Below, in pieces: positions 43,251 through 50,098 of a stretch of DNA of 64,000 bases (position 1 is its first letter; every line of letters begins with the position of its first letter). Position numbers and translations under genes: made by a program. Source of the DNA: Paenibacillus sp. (lineage in GTDB: Bacteria; Bacillota; Bacilli; Paenibacillales; YIM-B00363); contig NZ_DASQNA010000018.1 of NCBI RefSeq assembly GCF_035645195.1, positions 124,001 through 188,000 of the forward strand, in the 5' to 3' direction. The notes under the pieces are model-generated. The model was not told the origin of the DNA. It worked only from the letters and a program-made list of their open reading frames with translations, and did no database searches.

Positions 43251-43279
43251 AATGTAACATGGGGTGGTAACCATGTCAA
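43251..43279 (-). promoter_or_regulatory. Predicted sigma-A promoter of the serA T-box transcript
   Basis: On the minus strand a consensus TTGACA (43274-43279) is followed after 17 bases by TACATT (43251-43256). Transcription would start near 43244 and run through the T-box leader into serA. Confidence 0.75.
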
Positions 43280-43301
43280 TATGCAGGCAGACCTTATTGT
43301 T

Positions 43302-43309
43302 GCTATAAT
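43302..43309 (+). promoter_or_regulatory. Extended -10 promoter of the rhodanese gene
   Basis: TGCTATAAT is a consensus extended -10 element 31 bases upstream of the rhodanese start; no matching -35 box is visible. Confidence 0.5.
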
Positions 43310-43340
43310 GGGATAACGCGCGCGCGGAGGAGGATGGAGA

Positions 43341-43667
43341 ATGTACGAGTACGAGCATATAACGCCTTATGAATTTTTGCGGAAATACGATCGCGGGGAA
43401 TTAGAAAACGGCCTCGTCATCGATGTGCGAGAGCCGTTCGAATGGGACTATTATCATTTGGACGATACCGTCTTGATGCCGCTGCAGACGATCCCCGGCA
43501 AGCTGAACGAACTGCCGCGGGACAGAACGCTGTACGTCGTCTGCGCCCACGGCGTCCGCAGCGAAACCGCCTGCAGATACCTCGCTCAGCAAGGCTACGA
43601 GCATCTGATCAATGTGCTCGGCGGGATGGCAGCGATCGCCGCGGCTAGAGGTTTCGCGTACGATTAA
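43341..43667 (+). CDS. Single-domain rhodanese-like protein
   Basis: A 108-residue rhodanese-fold protein, predicted sulfurtransferase. LVIDVREPFEWDYYHL is the N-terminal CH2A-like motif and VVCAHGVRSETACRYLAQQG holds the active-site Cys with a six-residue loop, the length typical of sulfurtransferases. GGAGGAGG is the SD. Divergent from serA and convergent, with a 4-base overlap, with the next gene. Physiological sulfur acceptor unknown. Confidence 0.88.
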   Translation: MYEYEHITPYEFLRKYDRGELENGLVIDVREPFEWDYYHLDDTVLMPLQTIPGKLNELPRDRTLYVVCAHGVRSETACRYLAQQGYEHLINVLGGMAAIAAARGFAYD

Positions 43668-44575
43668 TGAAAGAACGGCAGCTGCGGAAGCGTTTCGTCC
43701 CGGTATAGCTTTTCCTTAGAATGGATATAGTCGCCGCTGCGAATCGCGCCGGTTCGCAGCATCGTCGACATGGCGGAGCGCAGGTCGGTCCATTGAAGTT
43801 CGCCGATGCGCCCGGCCGCGTCGAGATCGTCGATACGAGCGGCCATATCCTGCGGGTAGAACGGAACGAACGTGCCGAGGCTTTGCAGCGCATTGGCGAG
43901 AAATACGTTTTTGCCGTTCAGCGGCAGCGTCCGCCATTCGTCGAACGTCAAATTGGGTTTGCCGACGAGCTCGGTCCCTGCGATACCGGGATCGTTCGCC
44001 TCGTGCCATTTCCAAATCGCTTCGTAATATTGGGCTTGAGCCTCGAGCGCGTAGCCGGACGCTTCGGCGACGTAGCCGTCTTGACGAACCGTCTCGGCGA
44101 GCGCTTTGCCGTCCGGACCGGACTGCAGCCGGTCCGCCGCTTCCGCGAACAAGGTTAAACTTTTTAAATAGTTTTTTTGAGCGTCCTGAAGCAGCGGAGA
44201 CGCTTCGGGAATCGTCATCGGCTTGATCTCGTTCGTCTTCTCGCGGGCCAGCCTGCCGAGCTCCTTCAGCAGCGCGTCGGCGTCCGTCGTGCTGCCGCCG
44301 GTTTCGATCGTTTCCATATGGCGGAACCACGTATCCTGGAATTCGCGAAACGGCAGAAGCACCGTATGATAGAAAGAGACGAGCTGCTGTTGATGGTAAG
44401 AAATATTTTCGCTGTTCCTCTCGTCGGTCAGCTCTGCGAGGACCGCCTTGTATTTCGCGTCGATCTGCTCTTTCCCGGTTTGGAGTCCGAAGAAGAAGGC
44501 GCCGACCCCGACGATTAGCGTGAAAATAAAGCCGAGCACCAGAAGAATGTCGAATTTTGAAAGTTTTTTATTCAT
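43664..44575 (-). CDS. Hypothetical membrane-anchored protein
   Basis: A 303-residue protein that I do not recognise. One N-terminal membrane segment (FDILLVLGFIFTLIVGVGAFFFGL) is followed by a predicted mostly helical extracytoplasmic domain of about 260 residues without Cys. The start MNKKLSKFDILL at 44575 has GAGGGG 5 bases upstream on the minus strand; a longer open frame begins with unlikely residues. It diverges from the CPBP protease gene, and its 3' end overlaps the rhodanese gene by 4 bases. Confidence 0.7.
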   Translation of the reverse strand: MNKKLSKFDILLVLGFIFTLIVGVGAFFFGLQTGKEQIDAKYKAVLAELTDERNSENISYHQQQLVSFYHTVLLPFREFQDTWFRHMETIETGGSTTDADALLKELGRLAREKTNEIKPMTIPEASPLLQDAQKNYLKSLTLFAEAADRLQSGPDGKALAETVRQDGYVAEASGYALEAQAQYYEAIWKWHEANDPGIAGTELVGKPNLTFDEWRTLPLNGKNVFLANALQSLGTFVPFYPQDMAARIDDLDAAGRIGELQWTDLRSAMSTMLRTGAIRSGDYIHSKEKLYRDETLPQLPFFH

Positions 44576-44653
44576 GCGAACCCCTCTGCTTCGGAGTGAC
44601 CAACTATCTGTTTTAGTATAGGGGATACGCGCCAAAAAAGGAATTGTTGTTCT

Positions 44654-45283
44654 GTGAAAAAATACGACTTTAATAAATGGCGCCAGCTCCGTTTTCAAAA
44701 AGCGGATTTGTCGAAACTTGACGATTTCACGCTGCTGGTCAACGTATATTTGACGCAGGCGTTAACGCTCCTGTTGGCCGTCGGTTTGTTCTGGATCCAA
44801 GGGCGATCGCCGGTCGATGCGTTGAAATTCCCGAGCGGATCCGAACCGTGGCTGTGGGGGGCGGGCTTCGCCGTGCTCGTGCTGCTCGTCGACGGCCTCG
44901 CCGCCCGCTGGGTGCCGGAGGAAGTGACCGACGACGGGGGCATCAACCAAATGCTGTTCGGACGCCGTGCGCTTTGGCATATCGCCGTCCTGTCTTTCGT
45001 CGTGGCCGTCTGCGAGGAAATGCTGTTTCGCGGCGCGATTCAGCACTGGCTCGGCCCGTACTGGACGAGCATCCTGTTCGCGCTCGTGCACGTGAGGTAC
45101 TTGAAGCATTGGCTGATGACCGGCCTCGTGTTCTCGATCTCGTACGGTCTCGGATGGATCGCCGTGCGGACGGGGACGCTCTGGACACCGATCGCCGCGC
45201 ATTTTATCATTGATTTAATCATGGGAGTCATTATTCGTTATCGGGGGACCGAAAGCCGTGGAGATGGAAAAGAAAGAGGATGA
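44654..45283 (+). CDS. CPBP-family intramembrane glutamic endopeptidase
   Basis: A 209-residue membrane protease of the CPBP (CAAX protease/bacteriocin-processing) family. Four to five hydrophobic spans are visible. The catalytic EEMLFRG motif (about 121-127) and the later His residues in FALVHVRYLKHW and AAHFIIDLIMG match the family's three motifs. GTG start with AAAGGA about 9 bases upstream. It overlaps the next small gene by 20 bases. Substrate unknown. Confidence 0.85.
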   Translation: MKKYDFNKWRQLRFQKADLSKLDDFTLLVNVYLTQALTLLLAVGLFWIQGRSPVDALKFPSGSEPWLWGAGFAVLVLLVDGLAARWVPEEVTDDGGINQMLFGRRALWHIAVLSFVVAVCEEMLFRGAIQHWLGPYWTSILFALVHVRYLKHWLMTGLVFSISYGLGWIAVRTGTLWTPIAAHFIIDLIMGVIIRYRGTESRGDGKERG

Positions 45284-45419
45284 ACCGCTTCCGCCGAGAA
45301 GCCGCATTCATCCTTCCAATAAAATGAAGATGATCCGCATTTTTTACAATGTGCTGGTCGCCGCGTTTCTGCTGCTGACCGGCGGACTGATCGCATGGGG
45401 GTTTCAGCTCTTGGAATAG
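45264..45419 (+). CDS. Small single-span membrane protein (51 aa)
   Basis: An uninterrupted 51-residue frame starting ATG GAA AAG AAA GAG. The first 25 residues are highly charged (EKKEDEPLPPRSRIHPSNK) and the last 25 form one membrane span (FYNVLVAAFLLLTGGLIAWG). It overlaps the end of the CPBP gene and probably shares its transcript; GTGGAG precedes the start. Its 3' end overlaps the deacetylase gene tail to tail by 16 bases. Function unknown. Confidence 0.65.
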   Translation: MEKKEDEPLPPRSRIHPSNKMKMIRIFYNVLVAAFLLLTGGLIAWGFQLLE

Positions 45420-46285
45420 TCCGGATCGATGCGGGCCGGATCCAGGACGGAATACCCTTTTTCTTTTAATGCGTTCAGCAGCCCGTCGAGCGCCTCGGCG
45501 GTCCACGGAAGCTCGTGCATTAAGATATTGCTGCCCGGGTGAAGCTGCTCCAGCACGCTCTCGATCACCTTCCTCGGGTCGTCGTACCCTTTTTCCCAAT
45601 CGCGCGAGCCGTTGGACCACGTCATGTACAATAGGCCGGCTTCCTTCGCCTTCGCTCGGACCGCCTCGCCCCCGGACCCGAACGGCGGACGGAAAAACGC
45701 CGGCGCCTCGCCGGTCGCCTCGCGCACGAGCGTCTGCACGTCGTCGATTTGCCGTTCCATTTCTTCCGGAGTCTGCTTCTTAAGGTCGACGTGATCCCAG
45801 GCATGGTTGCCGATATGATGGCCGCGTTCGCGCATCGACTTCAGCAGCTCCGGCTGGCGCTTCGCCCGGTAGCCGTTGACGAAAAAGATCGCCTTCGCTT
45901 CGTGCCGGTCCAACGCGTCGAGCATCGCCGCGAGCGTCTCCTCGTCCTTCGGACCGTCGTCGAAGGTGAGCAGCACGACCCGCTTGTCGCCCGATTCGTC
46001 CTTCGGACGCAGGATGAAGTTGGCGTCCATGTAATAGTCCCGATCGACGGGGACTGGGGCGGGCTCCGATTCGTCGGCGCGTTCTTCCGTCGGTTCGTCG
46101 GCGTTCCCCCCAGACGGGTCGCTAGGCTCGGACGGGGCCGGGGCCGCAGGAGCCGCAGGCGCGCCGCTTTCCGCGGGGACGGGTGCGTCGGTTCCGGACT
46201 CGGTTTCCGGCGGGACGGCGCCCGCGCCGCAGCCCGCCAGCAGCGCAATGGCCGCGATCGCCGCGATTCGGCCGAACATCCTCAT
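45404..46285 (-). CDS. Polysaccharide deacetylase lipoprotein
   Basis: A 293-residue NodB-fold deacetylase with a lipoprotein signal (IAAIAAIALLAGC). A Pro/Glu/Ala-rich linker of about 60 residues is followed by the catalytic domain with VLLTFDDGPKDEETL (two Asp), GHHIGNHAWDHVDL (metal His pair), RPPFGSGG and a terminal LMHELPW motif. It probably deacetylates peptidoglycan or another wall glycan outside the cell. The start at 46285 has CGGAG about 10 bases upstream; in-frame ATGs at 46315 and 46336 are less well placed. Confidence 0.85.
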   Translation of the reverse strand: MRMFGRIAAIAAIALLAGCGAGAVPPETESGTDAPVPAESGAPAAPAAPAPSEPSDPSGGNADEPTEERADESEPAPVPVDRDYYMDANFILRPKDESGDKRVVLLTFDDGPKDEETLAAMLDALDRHEAKAIFFVNGYRAKRQPELLKSMRERGHHIGNHAWDHVDLKKQTPEEMERQIDDVQTLVREATGEAPAFFRPPFGSGGEAVRAKAKEAGLLYMTWSNGSRDWEKGYDDPRKVIESVLEQLHPGSNILMHELPWTAEALDGLLNALKEKGYSVLDPARIDPDYSKS

Positions 46286-46455
46286 GGTCGTCACGCTCCG
46301 TTTATCGAATTTCATTTCGGAACTGGATACCTCCATTGTAGCATGCCCCGAGCTTGTCCTTGACTCGTCCGATTTACCTTATTTTCAACAGCATGTTTTG
46401 CGGACCGGGGAGACAAAATAGGGCTGTAGTTATTCTTGAAATGGAGGGATATCCG

Positions 46456-46866
46456 TTGAAAATGAACGGGTTTGTCGTCGGCGGATTGTTGGGTGCCGCC
46501 GCGGCCATGTACTTCAGCCGCAGCAACAAGTCGTTCAGCTTCTCGGGCCTCAGCTCGGCCGGCCAAGCGCTGGACAGCATGGTTGAAAAGGCGCGCAGCA
46601 AAATGATGGACCCCGATAAGCGTTCGTATTACGGCGGGCAGTCGGGCTCGTCGAACGCTTCGAGCTCGAACGCTTCTTCCTCGATGTCCGGCACGTCGCC
46701 GATGTCCGGCACGTCGCCGATGTCCGGAACGACGTCGATGTCCGGCGCGTCGAGCAGCGCTTCCGGACTCGATCGGGTAGAATCGATCGTGAAAGAAGAC
46801 CCGGTTTTGAAAAGCCAAGTGAACGACATTTTGTCGCAAAACCGCGACACCTCGACGATCCGCTAA
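46456..46866 (+). CDS. Hypothetical protein with MSGTSP hexapeptide repeats
   Basis: A 136-residue protein without a recognised domain. A short hydrophobic N terminus (FVVGGLLGAAAAMYFSR) may anchor it. The middle (about 57-100) is Ser/Gly-rich with four tandem 18-base repeats (46684-46755) encoding MSGTSP, MSGTSP, MSGTTS and MSGASS. The C terminus (DRVESIVKEDPVLKSQVNDILSQN) is predicted helical. TTG 46456 is chosen because GGAGGG lies 7 bases upstream. Topology vaguely resembles YtxH-like stress proteins, but no firm match. Confidence 0.6.
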   Translation: MKMNGFVVGGLLGAAAAMYFSRSNKSFSFSGLSSAGQALDSMVEKARSKMMDPDKRSYYGGQSGSSNASSSNASSSMSGTSPMSGTSPMSGTTSMSGASSSASGLDRVESIVKEDPVLKSQVNDILSQNRDTSTIR

Positions 46867-46892
46867 GCGCGATCGCAGCGGACGCGGGAACG

Positions 46893-46921
46893 AAGCCGCC
46901 GGAGTACTCCGGCGGCTTTTT
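46893..46921 (+). terminator. Rho-independent terminator after the repeat-containing gene
   Basis: AAGCCGCCGGAG-TA-CTCCGGCGGCTT perfect stem followed by a short T run; 26 bases after the stop. Confidence 0.9.
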
Positions 46922-47119
46922 CGCATGCCGCAAGAAAGCGCAATACGCCCGAAAAAAGGGGGCCATTTCATAGTGCATTCCCGGAAAAATAATGATAACA
47001 TGGGAGTACGCCGAGACAAGCGAACTTTTCCGGTAAAGCGTCTTCCTCGGCACACACCATTCCGGTCAAAGAACATACCTTGTTGTAACCGGATTTCTCG
47101 GATAAAGGAGGATCCTGCG

Positions 47120-47716
47120 ATGAAAATCGAGAGGTTGGGCCATGATAAGATTCGGATTTTCCTTACATTCGACGATTTAACGGAGCGGGGCATCCAGAAG
47201 GACGACATGTGGCGCGAAATCCCGAAAGTACACGAGCTGTTCAACGAAATGATGGACCAAGCTTACTCGGAATTCGGCTTCGAAACGAACGGACCGCTCG
47301 CGGTCGAAGTGTTCGCGATGCCGGCGCAGGGCATGGTCGTCATCGTCACGAAAGGAAAGCATACGGACAAGAAAGACCCGTTCGACGATGACGATGAAGA
47401 CGTATTCGAGATGGAAGTAACGCTCGAAGAAAGCGATCTGATTTCCTATACGTTCCGCGACATCGAACATCTCATTTCGGCTGCGAAACGAATCGGACCA
47501 CAATATACGGACGCCGGCGTGCTGTATTCGTACCAGAACAAGTGGGTGCTGCAGCTGGAATACGATACGGAGGACGACCGCATGTTCGACAACCTCATTT
47601 CGGTGCTGTCCGAATTCGGCGAACCGAATTCTTATACGGACGCCATGCTGGAGGAATACGGCAAGGTCGTCATCGCCGAAGGCGCCATCGGCGTCCTTCG
47701 CACCCGCTTTCAATAA
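47120..47716 (+). CDS. mecA: Adaptor protein MecA
   Basis: A 198-residue MecA adaptor that delivers substrates (such as ComK in Bacillus) to ClpC-ClpP. The N-terminal target-binding part (MKIERLGHDKIRIFLTFDDLTERGI) and the C-terminal ClpC-binding domain (DLISYTFRDIEHLISAAKR, WVLQLEYDTEDDRMFDNLISVLSEFGE, EEYGKVVIAEGA) are separated by an acidic linker (DPFDDDDEDVFE). The start at 47120 has AAAGGAGG about 8 bases upstream. A leader of about 200 bases without a clear promoter precedes it. Confidence 0.92.
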   Translation: MKIERLGHDKIRIFLTFDDLTERGIQKDDMWREIPKVHELFNEMMDQAYSEFGFETNGPLAVEVFAMPAQGMVVIVTKGKHTDKKDPFDDDDEDVFEMEVTLEESDLISYTFRDIEHLISAAKRIGPQYTDAGVLYSYQNKWVLQLEYDTEDDRMFDNLISVLSEFGEPNSYTDAMLEEYGKVVIAEGAIGVLRTRFQ

Positions 47717-47731
47717 AAGCGTCAACGGCAG

Positions 47732-47768
47732 AAGCATCTTCTCCCTCCCGAGGCGAGAGATGCTTTTT
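47732..47768 (+). terminator. Rho-independent terminator after mecA
   Basis: AAGCATCTTCTC / GAGAGATGCTT stem with a GC-rich loop followed by five T; 15 bases after the stop. Confidence 0.85.
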
Positions 47769-47846
47769 GTCCATGTCCGCATGATCCGCTGGCCCATTTC
47801 GAACAATAGATACCATATCCTATGCAAACCGAACGAGGTGGCGTAC

Positions 47847-49100
47847 GTGTCCGATACCGAAACGAGCAACGTGCTGACGTCGACGCAGACGGTCATTCGA
47901 GAGGCGCTGAAACGACTGGGTTATCCGGACGAAATGTTCGAGCTGCTGAAGGAGCCGCTCCGGATGCTGACGGTAAGGATTCCGGTCCGAATGGACGATG
48001 GCAATATCAAAGTGTTCACCGGGTACCGGGCGCAGCACAACGACGCCGTCGGTCCGACCAAAGGCGGCGTCCGCTTTCACCCCGATGTGACGGAGGACGA
48101 GGTAAAGGCGCTGTCGATTTGGATGAGCCTCAAATGCGGCATCGTCGATCTTCCGTACGGAGGCGGCAAAGGCGGCGTCGTGTGCGATCCGCGGCAGATG
48201 TCGTTCCGCGAGCTGGAGCGGCTGAGCCGCGGTTACGTGCGCGCCGTTTCGCAAATCGTCGGCCCGACGAAGGATATCCCGGCGCCGGACGTTATGACGA
48301 ATTCGCAGATTATGGCATGGATGTTCGACGAATACAGCCGTATTCGCGAATTCGACGCGCCGGGCTTCATCACGGGGAAGCCGCTCGTGCTCGGCGGGTC
48401 GCGCGGACGCGAGACGGCCACCGCCAAAGGCGTCACGATCATGATCCACGAAGCGCTGAAGAGGAGGGGCATCGATATCCGCGACGCCCGCGTCATCGTG
48501 CAGGGCTTCGGCAATGCGGGAAGTTATCTCTCGAAATTTATGCACGAGGCCGGCGCGAAGGTGGTCGGCATTTCGGACGTGTACGGCGCGCTGTACGATC
48601 CGAACGGGCTCGACATCGAATACCTGCTGGACAAGCGCGATTCGTTCGGCACCGTGACGAAGCTGTTCGAAAAGACGGCGATCACGAACGAAGAGCTGCT
48701 TGTGCGAGATTGCGATATTCTCGTGCCGGCAGCGATCGAAAACCAAATTACGATCAAGAACGCCGCCGACATTAAGGCTTCGATCATCGTGGAGGCGGCG
48801 AACGGTCCGACGACGCTCGAAGCGACCAAGATCGTGACGGATCGCGGCATTCTGCTCGTCCCGGACGTGCTGGCGAGCGCCGGGGGCGTCATCGTGTCCT
48901 ATTTCGAATGGGTGCAAAACAACCAGGGCTATTATTGGTCCGAGGAGGAAGTGCACGCGAAGCTGGAGGCGCTAATGGTGAAAGGCTTCGAGAACGTATA
49001 CCAGGTGCACGCGACCCGCGGCGTCGACATGCGGCTCGCCGCGTATATGGTCGGCGTGCGCAAAATGGCCGAAGCGGTTCGCTACCGAGGCTGGATATAA
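47847..49100 (+). CDS. gudB: NAD-specific glutamate dehydrogenase
   Basis: RocG/GudB-type catabolic glutamate dehydrogenase, 417 residues, converting glutamate to 2-oxoglutarate and ammonium. Conserved blocks include GYRAQHNDAVGPTKGGVRFHP, CGIVDLPYGGGKGGV (catalytic Lys), VGPTKDIPAPDVMTNSQIMAW and GFGNAGSYLSKFM (NAD site). None of these blocks is disrupted by the kind of short duplication that inactivates GudB in laboratory B. subtilis. GTG 47847 gives the family N terminus; GAGGTGG lies 5 bases upstream. RocG and GudB cannot be told apart here. Confidence 0.92.
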   Translation: MSDTETSNVLTSTQTVIREALKRLGYPDEMFELLKEPLRMLTVRIPVRMDDGNIKVFTGYRAQHNDAVGPTKGGVRFHPDVTEDEVKALSIWMSLKCGIVDLPYGGGKGGVVCDPRQMSFRELERLSRGYVRAVSQIVGPTKDIPAPDVMTNSQIMAWMFDEYSRIREFDAPGFITGKPLVLGGSRGRETATAKGVTIMIHEALKRRGIDIRDARVIVQGFGNAGSYLSKFMHEAGAKVVGISDVYGALYDPNGLDIEYLLDKRDSFGTVTKLFEKTAITNEELLVRDCDILVPAAIENQITIKNAADIKASIIVEAANGPTTLEATKIVTDRGILLVPDVLASAGGVIVSYFEWVQNNQGYYWSEEEVHAKLEALMVKGFENVYQVHATRGVDMRLAAYMVGVRKMAEAVRYRGWI

Positions 49101-49139
49101 CCGTTCGGCCGCATACTTTTGTGGAAAGGGGGGCGCCCC

Positions 49140-49835
49140 ATGGCAGTATTTTCGATCGCCGCGGCGGCCGCCGCTCCCGGGATCGCTTTGCTTTCTTATA
49201 TTTATTTGAAAGATCGTTACGAAGCCGAGCCGATCGCCATGGTCGCGAGGCTGTTCGTTTTCGGACTGTTGTCCGTGTTTCCGGTCATGGTGCTCCAGCG
49301 GGGGTTCGAGCTGTGGCTCGACACGTCGAACCCGTTTCTATTCTCGTTCGTGACGACGGCCGCCCTGGAGGAATCCGCGAAATGGCTCATCATCGCCTTC
49401 GCCGTCCTCCGGCACGCCGAATTCGACGAGCCGTACGACGGCATCGTATACGCCACCGCCGTCTCGCTCGGCTTCGCGACGATGGAGAACATGTTTTATG
49501 CGTTCCTCGAGCCGTTCTCGATGTCGTCGCTCATGGTCCGCGCGCTGCTGCCGGTGTCGGGTCATGCCCTGTTCGGAATTATCATGGGCTACTATTTCGG
49601 CCGCGCGAAGTTCACCAAAGCGGAAAAGAGCAAGTTTTTCGCGTTCTCTTGGCTGTTTCCCGTGTTTTATCACGGCTTGTTCGACTTCATCCTGCTGACG
49701 GCGGCGCCGCGCTGGATGTGGCTGATCGTGCCGTTAATGGCCTTCTTGTGGGCGAGGGGGCTGCTGAAGATCAAGCGGGCGAATCAGCGATCCCCGCTGC
49801 GCGGATTTACGCGAGAAGAAGAGTTTAAAATGTAA
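49140..49835 (+). CDS. prsW: PrsW intramembrane protease
   Basis: Glutamic-type intramembrane protease of 231 residues; in B. subtilis PrsW makes the first cut in anti-sigma factor RsiW and so activates sigma-W. Six to seven spans are visible. The catalytic AALEESAKWLII, EPYDGIVYATAVSLGFATMEN, VSGHALFG and FYHGLFDF motifs are all present. AAAGGGGGG lies 7 bases before ATG 49140. It precedes ypeB as in B. subtilis, but sleB is not between them. Confidence 0.9.
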   Translation: MAVFSIAAAAAAPGIALLSYIYLKDRYEAEPIAMVARLFVFGLLSVFPVMVLQRGFELWLDTSNPFLFSFVTTAALEESAKWLIIAFAVLRHAEFDEPYDGIVYATAVSLGFATMENMFYAFLEPFSMSSLMVRALLPVSGHALFGIIMGYYFGRAKFTKAEKSKFFAFSWLFPVFYHGLFDFILLTAAPRWMWLIVPLMAFLWARGLLKIKRANQRSPLRGFTREEEFKM

Positions 49836-49887
49836 CCGATCCGTCGAGACTGAAGGAAGCATTACGACAAAAGGACGGGTTACAAGC

Positions 49888-50040
49888 ATGACGAGAGTAA
49901 AAGTCTCGATTCGCTGCAACCGATGCGGCGAGCGTTTCGTGCTGCGGGGCAAAAAGGAGAAGGGCCGGATCGATACCGGCTTCAAACGCTGCCTCTGCGA
50001 CAACGAGCACGATTTTCAAGTCGACGAAGGAAATGTATAA
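49888..50040 (+). CDS. Small Cys-rich zinc-ribbon-like protein (50 aa)
   Basis: A 50-residue frame (start MTRVKVSIRCNRCGERF, stop TAA) with CNRC near residue 10 and CLC near residue 35, a possible four-Cys zinc site, and a basic middle (LRGKKEKGRIDTGFKRC). AAAGGACGG upstream serves as SD. It occupies the place of sleB between prsW and ypeB. No family recognised; a regulatory or structural nucleic-acid-binding role is only a guess. Confidence 0.65.
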   Translation: MTRVKVSIRCNRCGERFVLRGKKEKGRIDTGFKRCLCDNEHDFQVDEGNV

Positions 50041-50048
50041 CGGAGCTT

Positions 50049-50085
50049 CCTTCAACGAAAGCTATCGGTAAGTTTTCGTTGAAGG
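50049..50085 (+). promoter_or_regulatory. SD-sequestering hairpin before ypeB
   Basis: CCTTCAACGAAA (50049-50060) and TTTCGTTGAAGG (50074-50085) form a perfect 12-bp stem with a 13-base loop, extendable by two wobbles and one C-G pair. The 3' arm includes the GAAGG of the ypeB SD (AAGGGGGA, 50082-50089). There is no T run, so control of translation is more likely than termination. Confidence 0.65.
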
Positions 50086-50098
50086 GGGACCATCCGAA

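Noticed and set aside
47847-49100. Cryptic glutamate dehydrogenase like laboratory-strain GudB
   Set aside because: The conserved active-site blocks read through without the in-frame duplication that inactivates that protein.
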